A DNA stretch of 34,157 nt, from positions 1 to 34,157 of the forward strand of contig JAGCXX010000285.1 of assembly GCA_017961115.1 (NCBI GenBank). The letters run 5' to 3'. The notes under the pieces are model-generated. The model saw only the letters and a list, made by a program, of their open reading frames with translations. It had not been told where the DNA came from and did not search any database. This document shows, one piece after another, positions 9,152 to 17,686 of this stretch (position 1 is its first letter; each line of letters starts with the position of its first letter). This DNA comes from Prevotella sp. Lineage in GTDB: Bacteria; Bacteroidota; Bacteroidia; Bacteroidales; Bacteroidaceae. The translations under genes and the position numbers were made by a program.

Positions 9152-9918
9152 AACACCATTGGTTTGTATTCTGCCAGGGCGACCTGCTGTTGGAGCGTCA
9201 CACTGATGGCACATACGACGTGCCGTATCAGGAGGAGCCCCCTACAGAGGTCAAGTCATGGACAATGGTGCATGACCTCACGATGCCCGACGGAGAGATG
9301 GTGAAGACCTACTCCATCGACTACCCCGTGAGCGACCATCCGTTGTATGAGATGATTGGTCTGAGACAGTCGTTCCATCATCTCTCCGCAGAGCAATACG
9401 TGCGTGCAGGAAAATGCTCGGAGATACTGTATTGGGACAGCACCACCAAATATTGCGGTGTCTGCGGCGGACCGATGAAGTTTCACACGGAGATATCCAA
9501 GCGTTGCACTTTTTGCGGCAAGGAGGTATGGCCTCAGTTGGCTACCGCCGTCATCTGCCTTGTGGAGAAAGGCGACGAGGTGTTATTAGTGCATGCCAAG
9601 AACTTCAGGCGCGACTACTATGGTCTTGTAGCTGGTTTTGTGGAAACTGGTGAGACCTTAGAGGAAGCCGTTGAGCGTGAGGTGCGAGAGGAGACCGGCA
9701 TCAGCATTCGCAACATCCGTTATTTCGGCAGTCAGCCTTGGCCCTACCCTTGCGGTCTGATGGTAGGCTTCACCGCCGAATACGAAGGCGGAGCGCTGCA
9801 TCTGCAACGCTCCGAACTCTCCAAAGGCGGTTGGTATCGCTATGATGCCCTTCCTGAGATTCCCGGCAAGATGTCGATTGCCCGACAATTAATCGACGCC
9901 TGGTTGGAAAAGAGATAA
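9148..9918 (+). CDS. nudC: NudC-type NADH pyrophosphatase (Nudix hydrolase)
   Basis: The 256-residue protein has a four-cysteine zinc ribbon (C103, C106, C120, C123). A Nudix box at about residues 163-185 (GFVETGETLEEAVEREVREE) fits GX5EX7REUXEEXGU. After it comes SQPWPYP (about residues 195-201), the marker that separates NADH pyrophosphatases and RNA NAD-decapping enzymes from other Nudix proteins. The family splits NAD(H) into NMN(H) and AMP and can remove NAD caps from RNA. Start and upstream stop overlap as ATGA, indicating translational coupling with the 5'-nucleotidase. The pairing hints at nucleotide salvage, although one enzyme is exported and the other cytoplasmic. Confidence 0.93.
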   Translation: MKHHWFVFCQGDLLLERHTDGTYDVPYQEEPPTEVKSWTMVHDLTMPDGEMVKTYSIDYPVSDHPLYEMIGLRQSFHHLSAEQYVRAGKCSEILYWDSTTKYCGVCGGPMKFHTEISKRCTFCGKEVWPQLATAVICLVEKGDEVLLVHAKNFRRDYYGLVAGFVETGETLEEAVEREVREETGISIRNIRYFGSQPWPYPCGLMVGFTAEYEGGALHLQRSELSKGGWYRYDALPEIPGKMSIARQLIDAWLEKR

Positions 9919-9933
9919 CGCCCTTTTCTTTCT

Positions 9934-10395
9934 TCAATTCACTCTGAACTGTCCTGAGAAATCGATTCCGCTTCGTTTACGGGGCATGACGTTGATTGAT
10001 GCGGAACCATTTTCGAACAGTGTGATGATGTAACGGTAGGTGTCTTCTATGTCAGCTGCATCGATGTAGATGGTATGTCTGTCCTTGTGCGAGCTGTCCA
10101 CAGAATAGTTGGTGATGGGGGCTTTGAAGCGCAGTCCGTTACCTCCGCCGTAAGGTAAACTATAAGCTCGGCCGAAAAAGGGAAGGTCGGACTTCAAGGT
10201 GTCGCCAGTCACTGTTACGCTGTATGAACTTGTCAATGTAACATCTCCAATGGGAACCTGTGGTAATGCACGTTCGATGTCGATGGTATATTGCCGGTTG
10301 GCAGAACTTAGGAAACTACTCCTTGCATCTAGCATACATCTCGGAAAGAGCAGGCCGAGGAACACCAGCCAGGACTGCGCGGTCGAGGTCCTCAC
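9934..10395 (-). CDS. DUF4251 family exported protein
   Basis: The 153-residue product matches the Bacteroidota DUF4251 pattern: YTIDIERA, LTSSYSVTVTGDTLKSDLPFFGRAY, PYGGGNGLRF and, near the end, ENGSASINV with ISFSG-like GIDFSGQF. The function of the family is unknown. The start is uncertain. GTG at 10395 gives a hydrophobic leader (WLVFLGLLF) that could be a signal peptide but overlaps the upstream TPR gene by 80 bases in another frame. ATG at 10335 overlaps by 20 bases but gives no leader. I prefer 10395, because family members are normally exported. The gene is the last of the leu transcription unit and ends 15 bases from the convergent nudC. Confidence 0.75.
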   Translation of the reverse strand: MRTSTAQSWLVFLGLLFPRCMLDARSSFLSSANRQYTIDIERALPQVPIGDVTLTSSYSVTVTGDTLKSDLPFFGRAYSLPYGGGNGLRFKAPITNYSVDSSHKDRHTIYIDAADIEDTYRYIITLFENGSASINVMPRKRSGIDFSGQFRVN

Positions 10396-11011
10396 GCGCC
10401 TCTTTCTTCCGTCCCATTTTTAGGCGTATGTCCGCTCTGTTGAGGATGTAGTCGGAGCATGACGGATCGAGGCGCATCGCCTCAGAGAAATCATACTCAG
10501 CCACCTCATTTAGTCCCCTCTCCGCCTCGAGTCCAGCCCGTGCGGCGTATGCCACCGCGCTGTCGGGATACTGCTCTATGAGGATATTGATTCTGTCCAT
10601 AGCCTCAGAGTATCTCATATCCTTCTGACAGAGCAAGGCGAAGCCTAATTGGCCATTGAAATGGTCGGGCACAATACTGAGCATGGTCTCATAGTCTTTG
10701 CGGGCAAACTTGTATTTGTGCTGCTTCTCATAGATGTATGCCCTATAGTAAAGTGCCGCCACGTTTTTGGGGTCACGCTCCAGAATCCAGTCATACTCCT
10801 CCTTGGCGTAGTCCCATTGTTCAAGGAGCATGTTCCATGAAGCCTTGTTGAGCCTAAGGTTGATATTATTGGGAAATCTCCTCAGTTGGCTTACCGCCAC
10901 CTCAAGGGAGTCACGCAAGTCAGCATATGACTGGGCCTCCGCCCCAGTAGCGAAGACAAGTGCTATGATGAGGAGGTATGACCTCATGTGTCTGTGCAAG
11001 CTGTTTCTCAT
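10316..11011 (-). CDS. Exported tetratricopeptide repeat protein
   Basis: The 231-residue protein has a signal peptide (about [20 protein letters not shown] to GAEAQ) followed by consecutive TPR helices, for example [70 protein letters not shown] and [22 protein letters not shown] arrays bind other proteins; the partner is unknown. The ATG at 11011 is chosen because it forms an ATGA overlap with the leuB stop and starts directly with a signal peptide; a longer version from 11038 would add nine residues inside leuB. Co-translation with leuB is clear from spacing, but a role in leucine synthesis is not expected for an exported protein. Confidence 0.85.
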   Translation of the reverse strand: MRNSLHRHMRSYLLIIALVFATGAEAQSYADLRDSLEVAVSQLRRFPNNINLRLNKASWNMLLEQWDYAKEEYDWILERDPKNVAALYYRAYIYEKQHKYKFARKDYETMLSIVPDHFNGQLGFALLCQKDMRYSEAMDRINILIEQYPDSAVAYAARAGLEAERGLNEVAEYDFSEAMRLDPSCSDYILNRADIRLKMGRKKEAREDLDRAVLAGVPRPALSEMYARCKE

Positions 11012-12069
11012 TTTTTCCTTATCCAATTGACAATCCACTCGCCCACCTCTTTAGTGCCGTAGTGCGCTCCACCCTCAACCTGAATCTCAGGTGTACGCAC
11101 ATTGGCATCGAGGCTGGCGTCCACAGCCTGCCGCACCAGTTTTCCCTCCTCGATAAGCCCAAAATACTCCAGCATCATCGCCACAGAGAGAATCTGCGCC
11201 AGCGGATTGGCGATGTTCTGTCCAGCAGCCTGCGGCCATGAGCCATGAACAGGTTCGAAGACCGGTGTGCCCTCTCCTGTGGAAGCCGATGGCAGGAGTC
11301 CCATCGACCCTGAGATGCAGCTGCCCTCATCCGTGAGGATATCACCAAATGTATTCTCCGTGACGATGACATCGAAGAAGGTTGGTTCGGCAATCATCCT
11401 CATCGAAGCGTTGTCTACAAACATATAATCCACCTTCACATCAGGGTAAGACGGTTCCATCTCCTTGGCAATCTGTCTCCACAACCTGCTGGATGCCAAA
11501 ATATTTGCCTTATCGACCACCGTGAGGTGATGATGTCTTTGGCGGGCATAGTCAAATCCCACTTTTAGGATACGCTCAATCTCTGGTCGGGTGTAGTAGT
11601 TGGTGTCGTATGCCTTGTCATTATCCTGGTATTTCTCTCCAAAATACATGCCACCCGTCAGTTCACGGATGCAGATGAAGTCTGCCCCTTCCACCAATTC
11701 AGTTTTCAGTGGACTTTTGTGGAGCAGGCATTTGAATGTCTGCACTGGTCGGATGTTGGCAAACAGACCGAGTCCCTTGCGCATAGCAAGCAATCCCTGT
11801 TCAGGTCTCACCTTTGAGGTGGGGTCGTTGTCGTATTTCGGGTCACCCACAGCAGCGAACAGCACGGCATCCGCATCTTTGCAAGTGTTGAACGTCTGTT
11901 CAGGAAAGGGGTCACCCACCATATCGATGGCATGGGCGCCACAGATGGCCTCTGTATATTCCACCTCATGTCCGTATTTCTCGGCGATGGCATCCATGAC
12001 AGCTACGCCCTGTTTCATAATCTCTGGTCCTATACCGTCGCCAGAGAGAACGGCTATTTTCAGTTTCAT
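11008..12069 (-). CDS. leuB: 3-isopropylmalate dehydrogenase
   Basis: The 353-residue protein belongs to the isocitrate/isopropylmalate dehydrogenase family: [10 protein letters not shown] at the N-terminus, the substrate loop [33 protein letters not shown], the metal site around [14 protein letters not shown] and the NAD-binding segment [18 protein letters not shown]. It oxidises and decarboxylates 3-isopropylmalate to 2-oxoisocaproate, the last committed step to leucine, and the family can also act on methylmalate from the citramalate route. It is separated from the preceding synthase gene by 313 bases of repeats, unlike the tight spacing elsewhere in the operon, and is coupled to the TPR gene by a four-base overlap. 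Confidence 0.97.
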   Translation of the reverse strand: MKLKIAVLSGDGIGPEIMKQGVAVMDAIAEKYGHEVEYTEAICGAHAIDMVGDPFPEQTFNTCKDADAVLFAAVGDPKYDNDPTSKVRPEQGLLAMRKGLGLFANIRPVQTFKCLLHKSPLKTELVEGADFICIRELTGGMYFGEKYQDNDKAYDTNYYTRPEIERILKVGFDYARQRHHHLTVVDKANILASSRLWRQIAKEMEPSYPDVKVDYMFVDNASMRMIAEPTFFDVIVTENTFGDILTDEGSCISGSMGLLPSASTGEGTPVFEPVHGSWPQAAGQNIANPLAQILSVAMMLEYFGLIEEGKLVRQAVDASLDANVRTPEIQVEGGAHYGTKEVGEWIVNWIRKK

Positions 12070-12097
12070 TATTTATGGGGTTATGAGTTTTTTTAAT

Positions 12098-12223
12098 AGG
12101 AGTTTAGGAGATTGGGGGGTTCTGGAGTTTAGGAGTTTAGGAGTCTAGGAGTTTAGACATATGATTCTTTTTGAGGAGTCTAGGAGTTTAGGAGTCTAGG
12201 AGTCTAGGAGTCTAGACATATGA
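12098..12223. repeat. Octamer array (GGAGTYTA)n with GACATATGATT spacer
   Basis: The region consists of runs of the octamer GGAGTTTA/GGAGTCTA, each run closed by GACATATGATT; the first spacer continues as CTTTTTGA into the next run. Five octamers stand in the last run. The same composite unit recurs at 17967-18110. It lies in the non-coding gap between the second LeuA-type gene and leuB. Confidence 0.85.
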
Positions 12224-12232
12224 TTAGCAAAC

Positions 12233-12376
12233 ATTCATCTTTCATCCATTTTCCTGAGAAAGCGGACTATCAATCTTTCATCTTTCATCCATTTTTTCAT
12301 CTTTCATCCTTTTTTCATCTTTCATCCTTTTTTTCATCTTTCATCCTTCATCCATCATATATCATCTTTCATCCAT
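12233..12376. repeat. Degenerate tandem repeat TCATCTTTCATCC(A)TTTTT
   Basis: At least six copies of TCATCTTTCATCC are separated by T-runs of variable length; from 12281 on they follow one another every 18-20 bases. A short relative lies at 18221-18258. The six-frame ORF on the plus strand across it (Phe/Ser/His-rich) is a by-product of the repeat. Confidence 0.8.
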
Positions 12377-12382
12377 TACCCA

Positions 12383-13945
12383 TCACTGGCTTTCCTCATA
12401 GATGTTGAGCATGCGGAGGGTCGCTTTGATGGCAGCCTCGGTCTGGTCAGCATCGAGTCCTCTTGTCCTGATGACCTTGTCGCCATTGCGCCAAGTGATG
12501 ACCGTCTGGACGAGGGCATCGGTGCGGCCACCCGGTGGGATGGAGACCGCATAGTTGGCCAAGATGGGGAACGTGCGGTCGAGGTTGACCTTATAGATTT
12601 TCCTCAGCGCCTTGACGAAGGCATCATACTGTCCGTCGCCTGTTGACTCCGCCGCATATTGATTGCCGTTGATTTCCACCTTGATGCTCGCAATGGGCTT
12701 CAGTCCATAAGTGGAGGTAACCATATAACTGATGAGTTTCACCTTCTCCTCAGGTGTGGTATGCTTGAGCACATCATTGACGATATATGGCAGGTCATCC
12801 TGCGTGACTATTTCCTTGCGGTCGCCCAGTTCGGTGATGCGCTTGGTCACCTTGTTCATCTGTTCCGGAGTCAGTTGGAGTCCCAGTTTCTGCAGGTTGA
12901 GTTCGATATTCGCCTTACCGCTCGTCTTGCCCAAAGCATATTCGCGGCTTCTTCCGAATCGCTCCGGCACCAGGGCATTGCAGTAGAGGTTGTCTTTGTT
13001 GTCACCATCGGCATGTACGCCAGCCACCTGAGTGAACACGTTGTCGCCCACGATAGGTTGGTTGGGTGCCACGGCGATGCCGCTATATTCCTCTACAAGT
13101 CGGCTGACATCATTGAGTTTGTCTTCCTTGATGTTGGTGCGCGCACCAAACTGGTCGCGTAGAATGACCTGTACGCTCGCCAAGGGTGCGTTTCCGCACC
13201 GCTCACCCAGTCCGTTGACCGTCACATGGAGACCTTTTGCCCCACACAGCACCGCTGCCAGGGAGTTGGAGACCGCCAGGTCGTAGTCGTTGTGTGCATG
13301 GAAGTCGAAATGCACCTCAGGATATCTTCTTCTCATTTTTCTGAAGAAGTCGATGACCTGCAGGGGGTTGGTGATGCCCAACGTGTCAGGGAGCATGAAC
13401 CGGCGGATGGGAGTCCTCACCAGTCGGTCCATCATCGTGTAGATGTATTCCGGGGAGTCAGACATACCGCTGCTCCAGTCCTCGAGGTAGATGTTCACAT
13501 CAAAATTCTTGGAGTCGGCATACTCTATCGACCTCAAGATGTCGTCTAGATGTTCCTCAGGAGACTTTGCCAGTTGGGTGGTGCAATGCTTGAGCGAACC
13601 CTTCGCCAGCAAGTTGATGACACGTGCCCCACCGTCAGCAATCCAATCGACCGACTGATGTCCGTCGACAAAGCCCAGCACCTCCACTTTGTGAAGTATT
13701 CCCGCGTTTTCGGCATAATTCGCAATCATCTTGACCGCATCCTTTTCTCCCTCAGAGACTTTTGCCGACGCCACCTCCATACGGTCGACGTTGAGGTCGT
13801 CGAGCAGCATCCTGGCTATCATGAGTTTCTCGTGAGGCAAGAAAGACACACCGCTGGTCTGCTCACCATCGCGGAGTGTGGTGTCCATGATTTCGATGAA
13901 GGGATGCTTGAGCGGTCGGGTATTCAATTGTTCTGTCGTTCCCAT
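12383..13945 (-). CDS. Second 2-isopropylmalate synthase-family enzyme, possibly citramalate synthase
   Basis: The 520-residue protein has the HMGL-like TIM barrel: [16 protein letters not shown] at the start, the metal-binding HAHNDYDLAVSN and the GLGERCGNAPLAS motif. The C-terminal 120 residues form a LeuA regulatory (dimer) domain (IASIKVEINGNQYAAESTGDGQYDAF). It condenses acetyl-CoA with a 2-oxo acid. Because a full leuA is already present, the second copy may be a citramalate synthase (pyruvate as acceptor), an alternative 2-isopropylmalate synthase, or a related enzyme; sequence reading alone cannot decide. It overlaps leuD by 22 bases. LeuCD and LeuB could process citramalate to 2-oxobutyrate for isoleucine, which fits the isoleucine codons in the operon leader. 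Confidence 0.88.
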   Translation of the reverse strand: MGTTEQLNTRPLKHPFIEIMDTTLRDGEQTSGVSFLPHEKLMIARMLLDDLNVDRMEVASAKVSEGEKDAVKMIANYAENAGILHKVEVLGFVDGHQSVDWIADGGARVINLLAKGSLKHCTTQLAKSPEEHLDDILRSIEYADSKNFDVNIYLEDWSSGMSDSPEYIYTMMDRLVRTPIRRFMLPDTLGITNPLQVIDFFRKMRRRYPEVHFDFHAHNDYDLAVSNSLAAVLCGAKGLHVTVNGLGERCGNAPLASVQVILRDQFGARTNIKEDKLNDVSRLVEEYSGIAVAPNQPIVGDNVFTQVAGVHADGDNKDNLYCNALVPERFGRSREYALGKTSGKANIELNLQKLGLQLTPEQMNKVTKRITELGDRKEIVTQDDLPYIVNDVLKHTTPEEKVKLISYMVTSTYGLKPIASIKVEINGNQYAAESTGDGQYDAFVKALRKIYKVNLDRTFPILANYAVSIPPGGRTDALVQTVITWRNGDKVIRTRGLDADQTEAAIKATLRMLNIYEESQ

Positions 13946-14514
13946 TCCTCTATTTTGTTGGTGCTTTGCAGCAAGAAGTCGATATCGTCGAGTCCGTTGA
14001 CCAGACAGTGCTTCTTGTATCCATTGATTTCAAAATGCTCGCTCTCACCTGTCTCCAGATTGGTCACTGTCTGCTTGGGCAAGTTGACCTCCACCTTTGT
14101 CTTCGGATTGTCGTTTATACATTGGAATAGACGGGCAAGAAACTGTTCCGTCACCACCACAGGCAGGACGAAGTTGTTCAGTTCATTGTTTTTGTGTATA
14201 TCCGCGAAGAAAGAACTGATGACCACCCTGAACCCATATCCTGCTATGGCCCAGGCGGCATGTTCCCTTGACGAACCCGAGCCGAAGTTTTTCCCCACTA
14301 CGAGGATGCAACCGCTGTAGTCTGGGTTGTTGAGCACGAAATCCTTTTTGGGCGACCCATCCTCATTATATCTCCAGTCGCGGAACAGGTTGTCGCCGAA
14401 TCCCTTCTTGTCTGTAGCCTTGAGAAAACGTGCCGGTATGATTTGGTCGGTATCAACATTCTCCAACGGCAATGGCACACAAGTGCTTGTTATGACATCA
14501 AATTTCTGTTTCAT
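13924..14514 (-). CDS. leuD: 3-isopropylmalate dehydratase small subunit
   Basis: The 196-residue protein has the swivel-domain features of LeuD: PLENVDTDQIIPARFLK near the N-terminus, then GCILVVGKNFGSGSSREHAAWA with the substrate-binding serine-arginine loop, and GFRVVISSFFADIHKNN. With LeuC it isomerises 2-isopropylmalate to 3-isopropylmalate. It starts 12 bases after the leuC stop and its 3' end overlaps the next gene by 22 bases, so the chain is probably translationally coupled. Confidence 0.97.
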   Translation of the reverse strand: MKQKFDVITSTCVPLPLENVDTDQIIPARFLKATDKKGFGDNLFRDWRYNEDGSPKKDFVLNNPDYSGCILVVGKNFGSGSSREHAAWAIAGYGFRVVISSFFADIHKNNELNNFVLPVVVTEQFLARLFQCINDNPKTKVEVNLPKQTVTNLETGESEHFEINGYKKHCLVNGLDDIDFLLQSTNKIEEWERQNN

Positions 14515-14526
14515 AGCTATATGGAT

Positions 14527-15921
14527 TTAAATGAGGTCTCTTGGATCAGTGATGACACCCGTAACCGCCGCAGCGGCAGCCACGAGCGGACTTGCCAGGA
14601 TTGTTCTTGCTCCCGGTCCCTGTCGCCCCTCGAAATTTCTGTTGCTTGTCGACACGCTGTATTTCCCTGCCGGAATTTTGTCATCATTCATGGCGAGACA
14701 TGCAGAGCAACCCGGTTGTCGGATTTCAAACCCCGCCTCACGAAGGACGTTGTCGATGCCCTCCTCATGGATTTGCTTGTGAACCGCCCAACTGCCCGGC
14801 ACGAGCCATGCCGTGACAGACGGAACCTTTTTGCGTCCCTTCACTATAGAGGCGAACGCACGGAAGTCCTCTATGCGCCCATTGGTGCATGCCCCGAGGA
14901 AGACATAGTCAATCTTTTTGCCCAGCATCCGCTCACCTGGTTGCAGTCCCATATACCGCAGCGCTTTGGAGAACGCCTCCTTTCCCTTCTCATCTATCTC
15001 GCTGAGGACAGGAATGTTTTGTGTGATGCCGATTCCCATTCCCGGATTGGTGCCATAGGTGATTCTGGGTTCGATATCATCCGCCTCAAAAGTCATTTCA
15101 AGGTCGAACACGGCATCCTCACCACTCCTGAGTGTTTTCCAATAAGCCAAGGCCTTTTCCCAAGCCTCGCCTTTAGGAGCGTATTCTGTTCCCCTGACAT
15201 AGTCTATGGTTTTCTCATCGGGCGCCACCAAACCTCCTCTTGCCCCCATTTCTATGCTGAGGTTGCACAGGGTGAGCCTACCCTCCATCGACATGTCGCG
15301 AACCACCTCGCCAGCATATTCGATGAAGTATCCTGTAGCCCCTGAAGTGGAGAGGCGTGCCATGAGAAAGAGCGCCACGTCCTTTGGTGTCACCCCCTTT
15401 GCCAGTTTGCCATTGATGCTGATGCGCATGGTTTTCGGTTTCTGCTGCAGGATGCACTGCGAAGCCAGCACCATCTCCACCTCTGATGTACCGATGCCGA
15501 AAGCCACCGCCCCCATTGCCCCATGTGTGGAAGTGTGGGAGTCGCCGCAGACGATGGTCATCCCCGGCAGCGAGAGTCCCTTTTCCGGTCCGACGACATG
15601 GATGATGCCATTGTCCGGCGACATCATGCCGAAATAGTTGAGTCCGAACTCCCTGCTGTTTCGCTCGAGGGCATCCACCTGCGCCTTTGACACCGGGTCC
15701 TGGATAGGTTTGTCCTGGTCGTGTGTGGGCGTGTTGTGGTCGGGCATGCAGAAGACCTGTTTGGGACGAAAGCACTTCAGTTTTTTCTCTCTCAGTCCGT
15801 CGAAGGCCTGCGGTGTGGTCACCTCATGGCAGTAGAGCCTGTCGATATAGAGTTGTGTCGGACCATCCTCCACCACCTGCACCACATGCTTGTCCCATAT
15901 TTTATCAAAGAGTGTGTTCAT
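14527..15921 (-). CDS. leuC: 3-isopropylmalate dehydratase large subunit
   Basis: The 464-residue aconitase-family protein starts at ATG 15921 ([15 protein letters not shown]), matching the usual length of LeuC. The longer open frame to 16053 is rejected because it would lie inside leuA. Iron-sulfur cluster cysteines are in GACTNGR and [33 protein letters not shown] is the aconitase signature. It holds the [4Fe-4S] cluster and catalyses the isomerisation with LeuD. The gap to leuA is only four bases. Confidence 0.97.
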   Translation of the reverse strand: MNTLFDKIWDKHVVQVVEDGPTQLYIDRLYCHEVTTPQAFDGLREKKLKCFRPKQVFCMPDHNTPTHDQDKPIQDPVSKAQVDALERNSREFGLNYFGMMSPDNGIIHVVGPEKGLSLPGMTIVCGDSHTSTHGAMGAVAFGIGTSEVEMVLASQCILQQKPKTMRISINGKLAKGVTPKDVALFLMARLSTSGATGYFIEYAGEVVRDMSMEGRLTLCNLSIEMGARGGLVAPDEKTIDYVRGTEYAPKGEAWEKALAYWKTLRSGEDAVFDLEMTFEADDIEPRITYGTNPGMGIGITQNIPVLSEIDEKGKEAFSKALRYMGLQPGERMLGKKIDYVFLGACTNGRIEDFRAFASIVKGRKKVPSVTAWLVPGSWAVHKQIHEEGIDNVLREAGFEIRQPGCSACLAMNDDKIPAGKYSVSTSNRNFEGRQGPGARTILASPLVAAAAAVTGVITDPRDLI

Positions 15922-15925
15922 CGTT

Positions 15926-17425
15926 TCAGTTTTTAAATTTGTTGATACAGTCGATATATGCCTCCACCGATGCCGTGACGATATCGGTATTGGCACCAAA
16001 GCCATAGTACACACCGCCGTTGTATTCCACCTGCATGTGTACCTTTCCCACATCGTTGGAGCCTTTTGATATGGCCTGGATGGTGAATTCCTTGAGCGTC
16101 ATTTTCTTCAGGATGATTTTCTTCAGCGCATTGATGGCCGCATCCACGGGACCGTTGCCTGTTGCCGCCGCCTCAAACTTCTGTGCGCTGATATCGAGTC
16201 CGATGCTTGCCACGCTTCTCACCCCCATGCCAGTTGTCACCTGCAGGTAATCGAGCTTGACGGCATGCGCATCAGCGGTATCAGCCCCAGCCAGCATGAG
16301 GATATCAGCATCTGTGACCTCCTTTTTCTGGTCAGCCAATTTGAGGAATTTCTGGTAGATTTTGTCGACACGGCTCTCGTCGTCGAAATTGACCCCCAGC
16401 ACCCCTAACCTATATTTGAGTGCTGCCCTACCCGACCTTGCCGTCAGCACGATGGAGTTGTCGTCGAGACCGATATCCTTTGGGTTGATGATTTCGTAGG
16501 TATCCGTATTTTTCAGCACTCCGTCCTGATGTATTCCGCTCGAATGGGCGAAAGCATTTCTTCCGACGATGGCCTTGTTGGGTTGTACCGGCATGTTCAT
16601 GAGTCCCGACACCATACGGCTTGCCGGATAGATTTTCGTGGTGTTGATATTGGTATCGATACCGAGGTGCTTATGGCATTTCAGAATCATGGCAATCTCC
16701 TCCAAGGAGGTGTTGCCCGCCCTTTCTCCTATGCCATTGATGGTCACCTCTACTTGTCTTGCCCCATTGATGATACCGCTGAAGGTATTTGCGGTAGCCA
16801 GTCCGAGGTCGTTGTGGCAGTGAGTTGAGATGATGGCCTTGTCGATATTGTCCACATGCTCCATGAGGTATTTTATTTTCGCTCCATACTCCTCAGGCAG
16901 GCAATATCCCGTCGTGTCAGGGATGTTGACAACTGTAGCCCCTGCCTTGATGACCGCCTCGATAACCCTTGCGAGGTATTCATTCTCAGTGCGTCCGGCA
17001 TCCTCGGCGTAGAACTCTACGTCCTCCACGAATTTTTTAGCATATTTCACTGCCGCCACAGCACGCTCGATAATCTCCTCCTTGGTGGAGTTGAACTTAT
17101 ACTTGATGTGTGTGTCGCTTGTGCCTATGCCCGTGTGGATTCTCTTGCGCTTAGCATATTTCAGCGATTCTGCAGCCACGTCGATGTCATGCTCAACAGC
17201 TCGTGTCAGCGCGCAGATGGTTGGCCAAGTGACAGACTTTGAGATTTCGATGACGGAGTTGAAATCCCCCGGACTTGAGACAGGGAATCCTGCCTCGATG
17301 ACGTCCACGCCGAGCATTTCCAGTTGCCGAGCCACCTGTATCTTCTCAACGGTATTAAGTTGGCAGCCCGGCACTTGTTCTCCGTCGCGCAACGTGGTGT
17401 CAAAAATAAATAACCTTTCGTTCAT
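15926..17425 (-). CDS. leuA: 2-isopropylmalate synthase
   Basis: The 499-residue protein has [16 protein letters not shown] at the N-terminus, the metal ligands in [14 protein letters not shown], the [13 protein letters not shown] motif, the HSSGIHQDG segment and a C-terminal leucine-binding regulatory domain (about the last 120 residues, with [12 protein letters not shown]). It condenses acetyl-CoA with 2-oxoisovalerate, the first step of leucine synthesis. ATG at 17425 (MNERLFIFD) is chosen over a TTG nine bases upstream. A terminator-containing leader with an Ile/Leu-rich peptide precedes it, so expression is likely controlled by attenuation in addition to allosteric inhibition. Confidence 0.97.
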   Translation of the reverse strand: MNERLFIFDTTLRDGEQVPGCQLNTVEKIQVARQLEMLGVDVIEAGFPVSSPGDFNSVIEISKSVTWPTICALTRAVEHDIDVAAESLKYAKRKRIHTGIGTSDTHIKYKFNSTKEEIIERAVAAVKYAKKFVEDVEFYAEDAGRTENEYLARVIEAVIKAGATVVNIPDTTGYCLPEEYGAKIKYLMEHVDNIDKAIISTHCHNDLGLATANTFSGIINGARQVEVTINGIGERAGNTSLEEIAMILKCHKHLGIDTNINTTKIYPASRMVSGLMNMPVQPNKAIVGRNAFAHSSGIHQDGVLKNTDTYEIINPKDIGLDDNSIVLTARSGRAALKYRLGVLGVNFDDESRVDKIYQKFLKLADQKKEVTDADILMLAGADTADAHAVKLDYLQVTTGMGVRSVASIGLDISAQKFEAAATGNGPVDAAINALKKIILKKMTLKEFTIQAISKGSNDVGKVHMQVEYNGGVYYGFGANTDIVTASVEAYIDCINKFKN

Positions 17426-17458
17426 ATTATCCAATTATGTAACTCATCATTCATCAAA

Positions 17459-17498
17459 TAAAAAAGCCTTTCACACTCCTGGAAGTGAGAAAGGCTTT
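17459..17498 (-). terminator. Attenuator terminator upstream of leuA
   Basis: On the minus strand, AAAGCCTTTCTCAC and GTGTGAAAGGCTTT form a stem of about 14 bp with one mismatch around a TTCCAGGA loop, directly followed by a run of T. It lies 34 bases before the leuA start and after the leader peptide, the position of a classic attenuator. Confidence 0.88.
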
Positions 17499-17554
17499 AT
17501 ATTGTTGCAGCACCAATTACCTGCACACCTTATCACTTCCAGCCGCATGCTGCA
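17481..17554 (-). promoter_or_regulatory. Alternative pairings (antiterminator) of the leu leader
   Basis: Within the leader RNA, GGAAGTGATAAGG (17540-17528) can pair with CCTTTCTCACTTCC (17494-17481), the 5' arm of the terminator, including eight perfect consecutive pairs (GGAAGTGA with TCACTTCC). A second pairing, TGCAGCA (17554-17548) with TGCTGCA (17512-17506), encloses the first strand. A ribosome paused at the leader's Ile/Leu codons would cover TGCAGCA and leave the antiterminator strand free; one at the stop codon would cover that strand. The pairings are visible in the sequence; the mechanism is inference. Confidence 0.7.
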
Positions 17555-17612
17555 GTCGGAGGCTAATAATAATGCCAAGAATAATGGTGCTTTGTTGGTT
17601 CATGAAAAGCAT
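17517..17612 (-). CDS. Ile/Leu-rich leader peptide of the leu operon
   Basis: A 31-codon ORF from ATG 17612 to TAA 17517 contains IILGIIISLRL at residues 10-20: five Ile (all ATT) and three Leu codons within eleven positions. It begins about 36 bases after the predicted transcription start and ends 19 bases before the terminator stem. Nothing else in it suggests a stable protein; its likely role is to report charged tRNA-Ile and tRNA-Leu levels by ribosome speed. An internal ATG at residue 4 is an alternative start. Confidence 0.75.
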   Translation of the reverse strand: MLFMNQQSTIILGIIISLRLQHAAGSDKVCR

Positions 17613-17654
17613 TTTTATGATGAGGTTGACCACCTCTGTTTTTAAAATCGGTGG

Positions 17655-17686
17655 CAAAGTTATACATTCTGACACTATCTGACAAA
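17655..17686 (-). promoter_or_regulatory. Promoter of the leu operon
   Basis: On the minus strand TTTG (17686-17683) and TAACTTTG (17662-17655) are separated by exactly 20 bases, a perfect match to the Bacteroidota primary sigma-factor consensus. Transcription would begin around 17648, giving a leader of about 220 bases before leuA. Confidence 0.85.

Noticed and set aside
12098..12376. CRISPR array
   Set aside because: The repeats are short, degenerate and contiguous, without unique spacers of constant length, and there are no cas genes.
12220..12408. Plus-strand Phe/Ser/His-rich small ORF
   Set aside because: It is generated by the TCATCTTTCATCC repeat and has no start signals or domain.
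15922..16053. Longer N-terminus of leuC
   Set aside because: The added 44 residues lie inside leuA and have no similarity to LeuC; ATG at 15921 gives the normal length.
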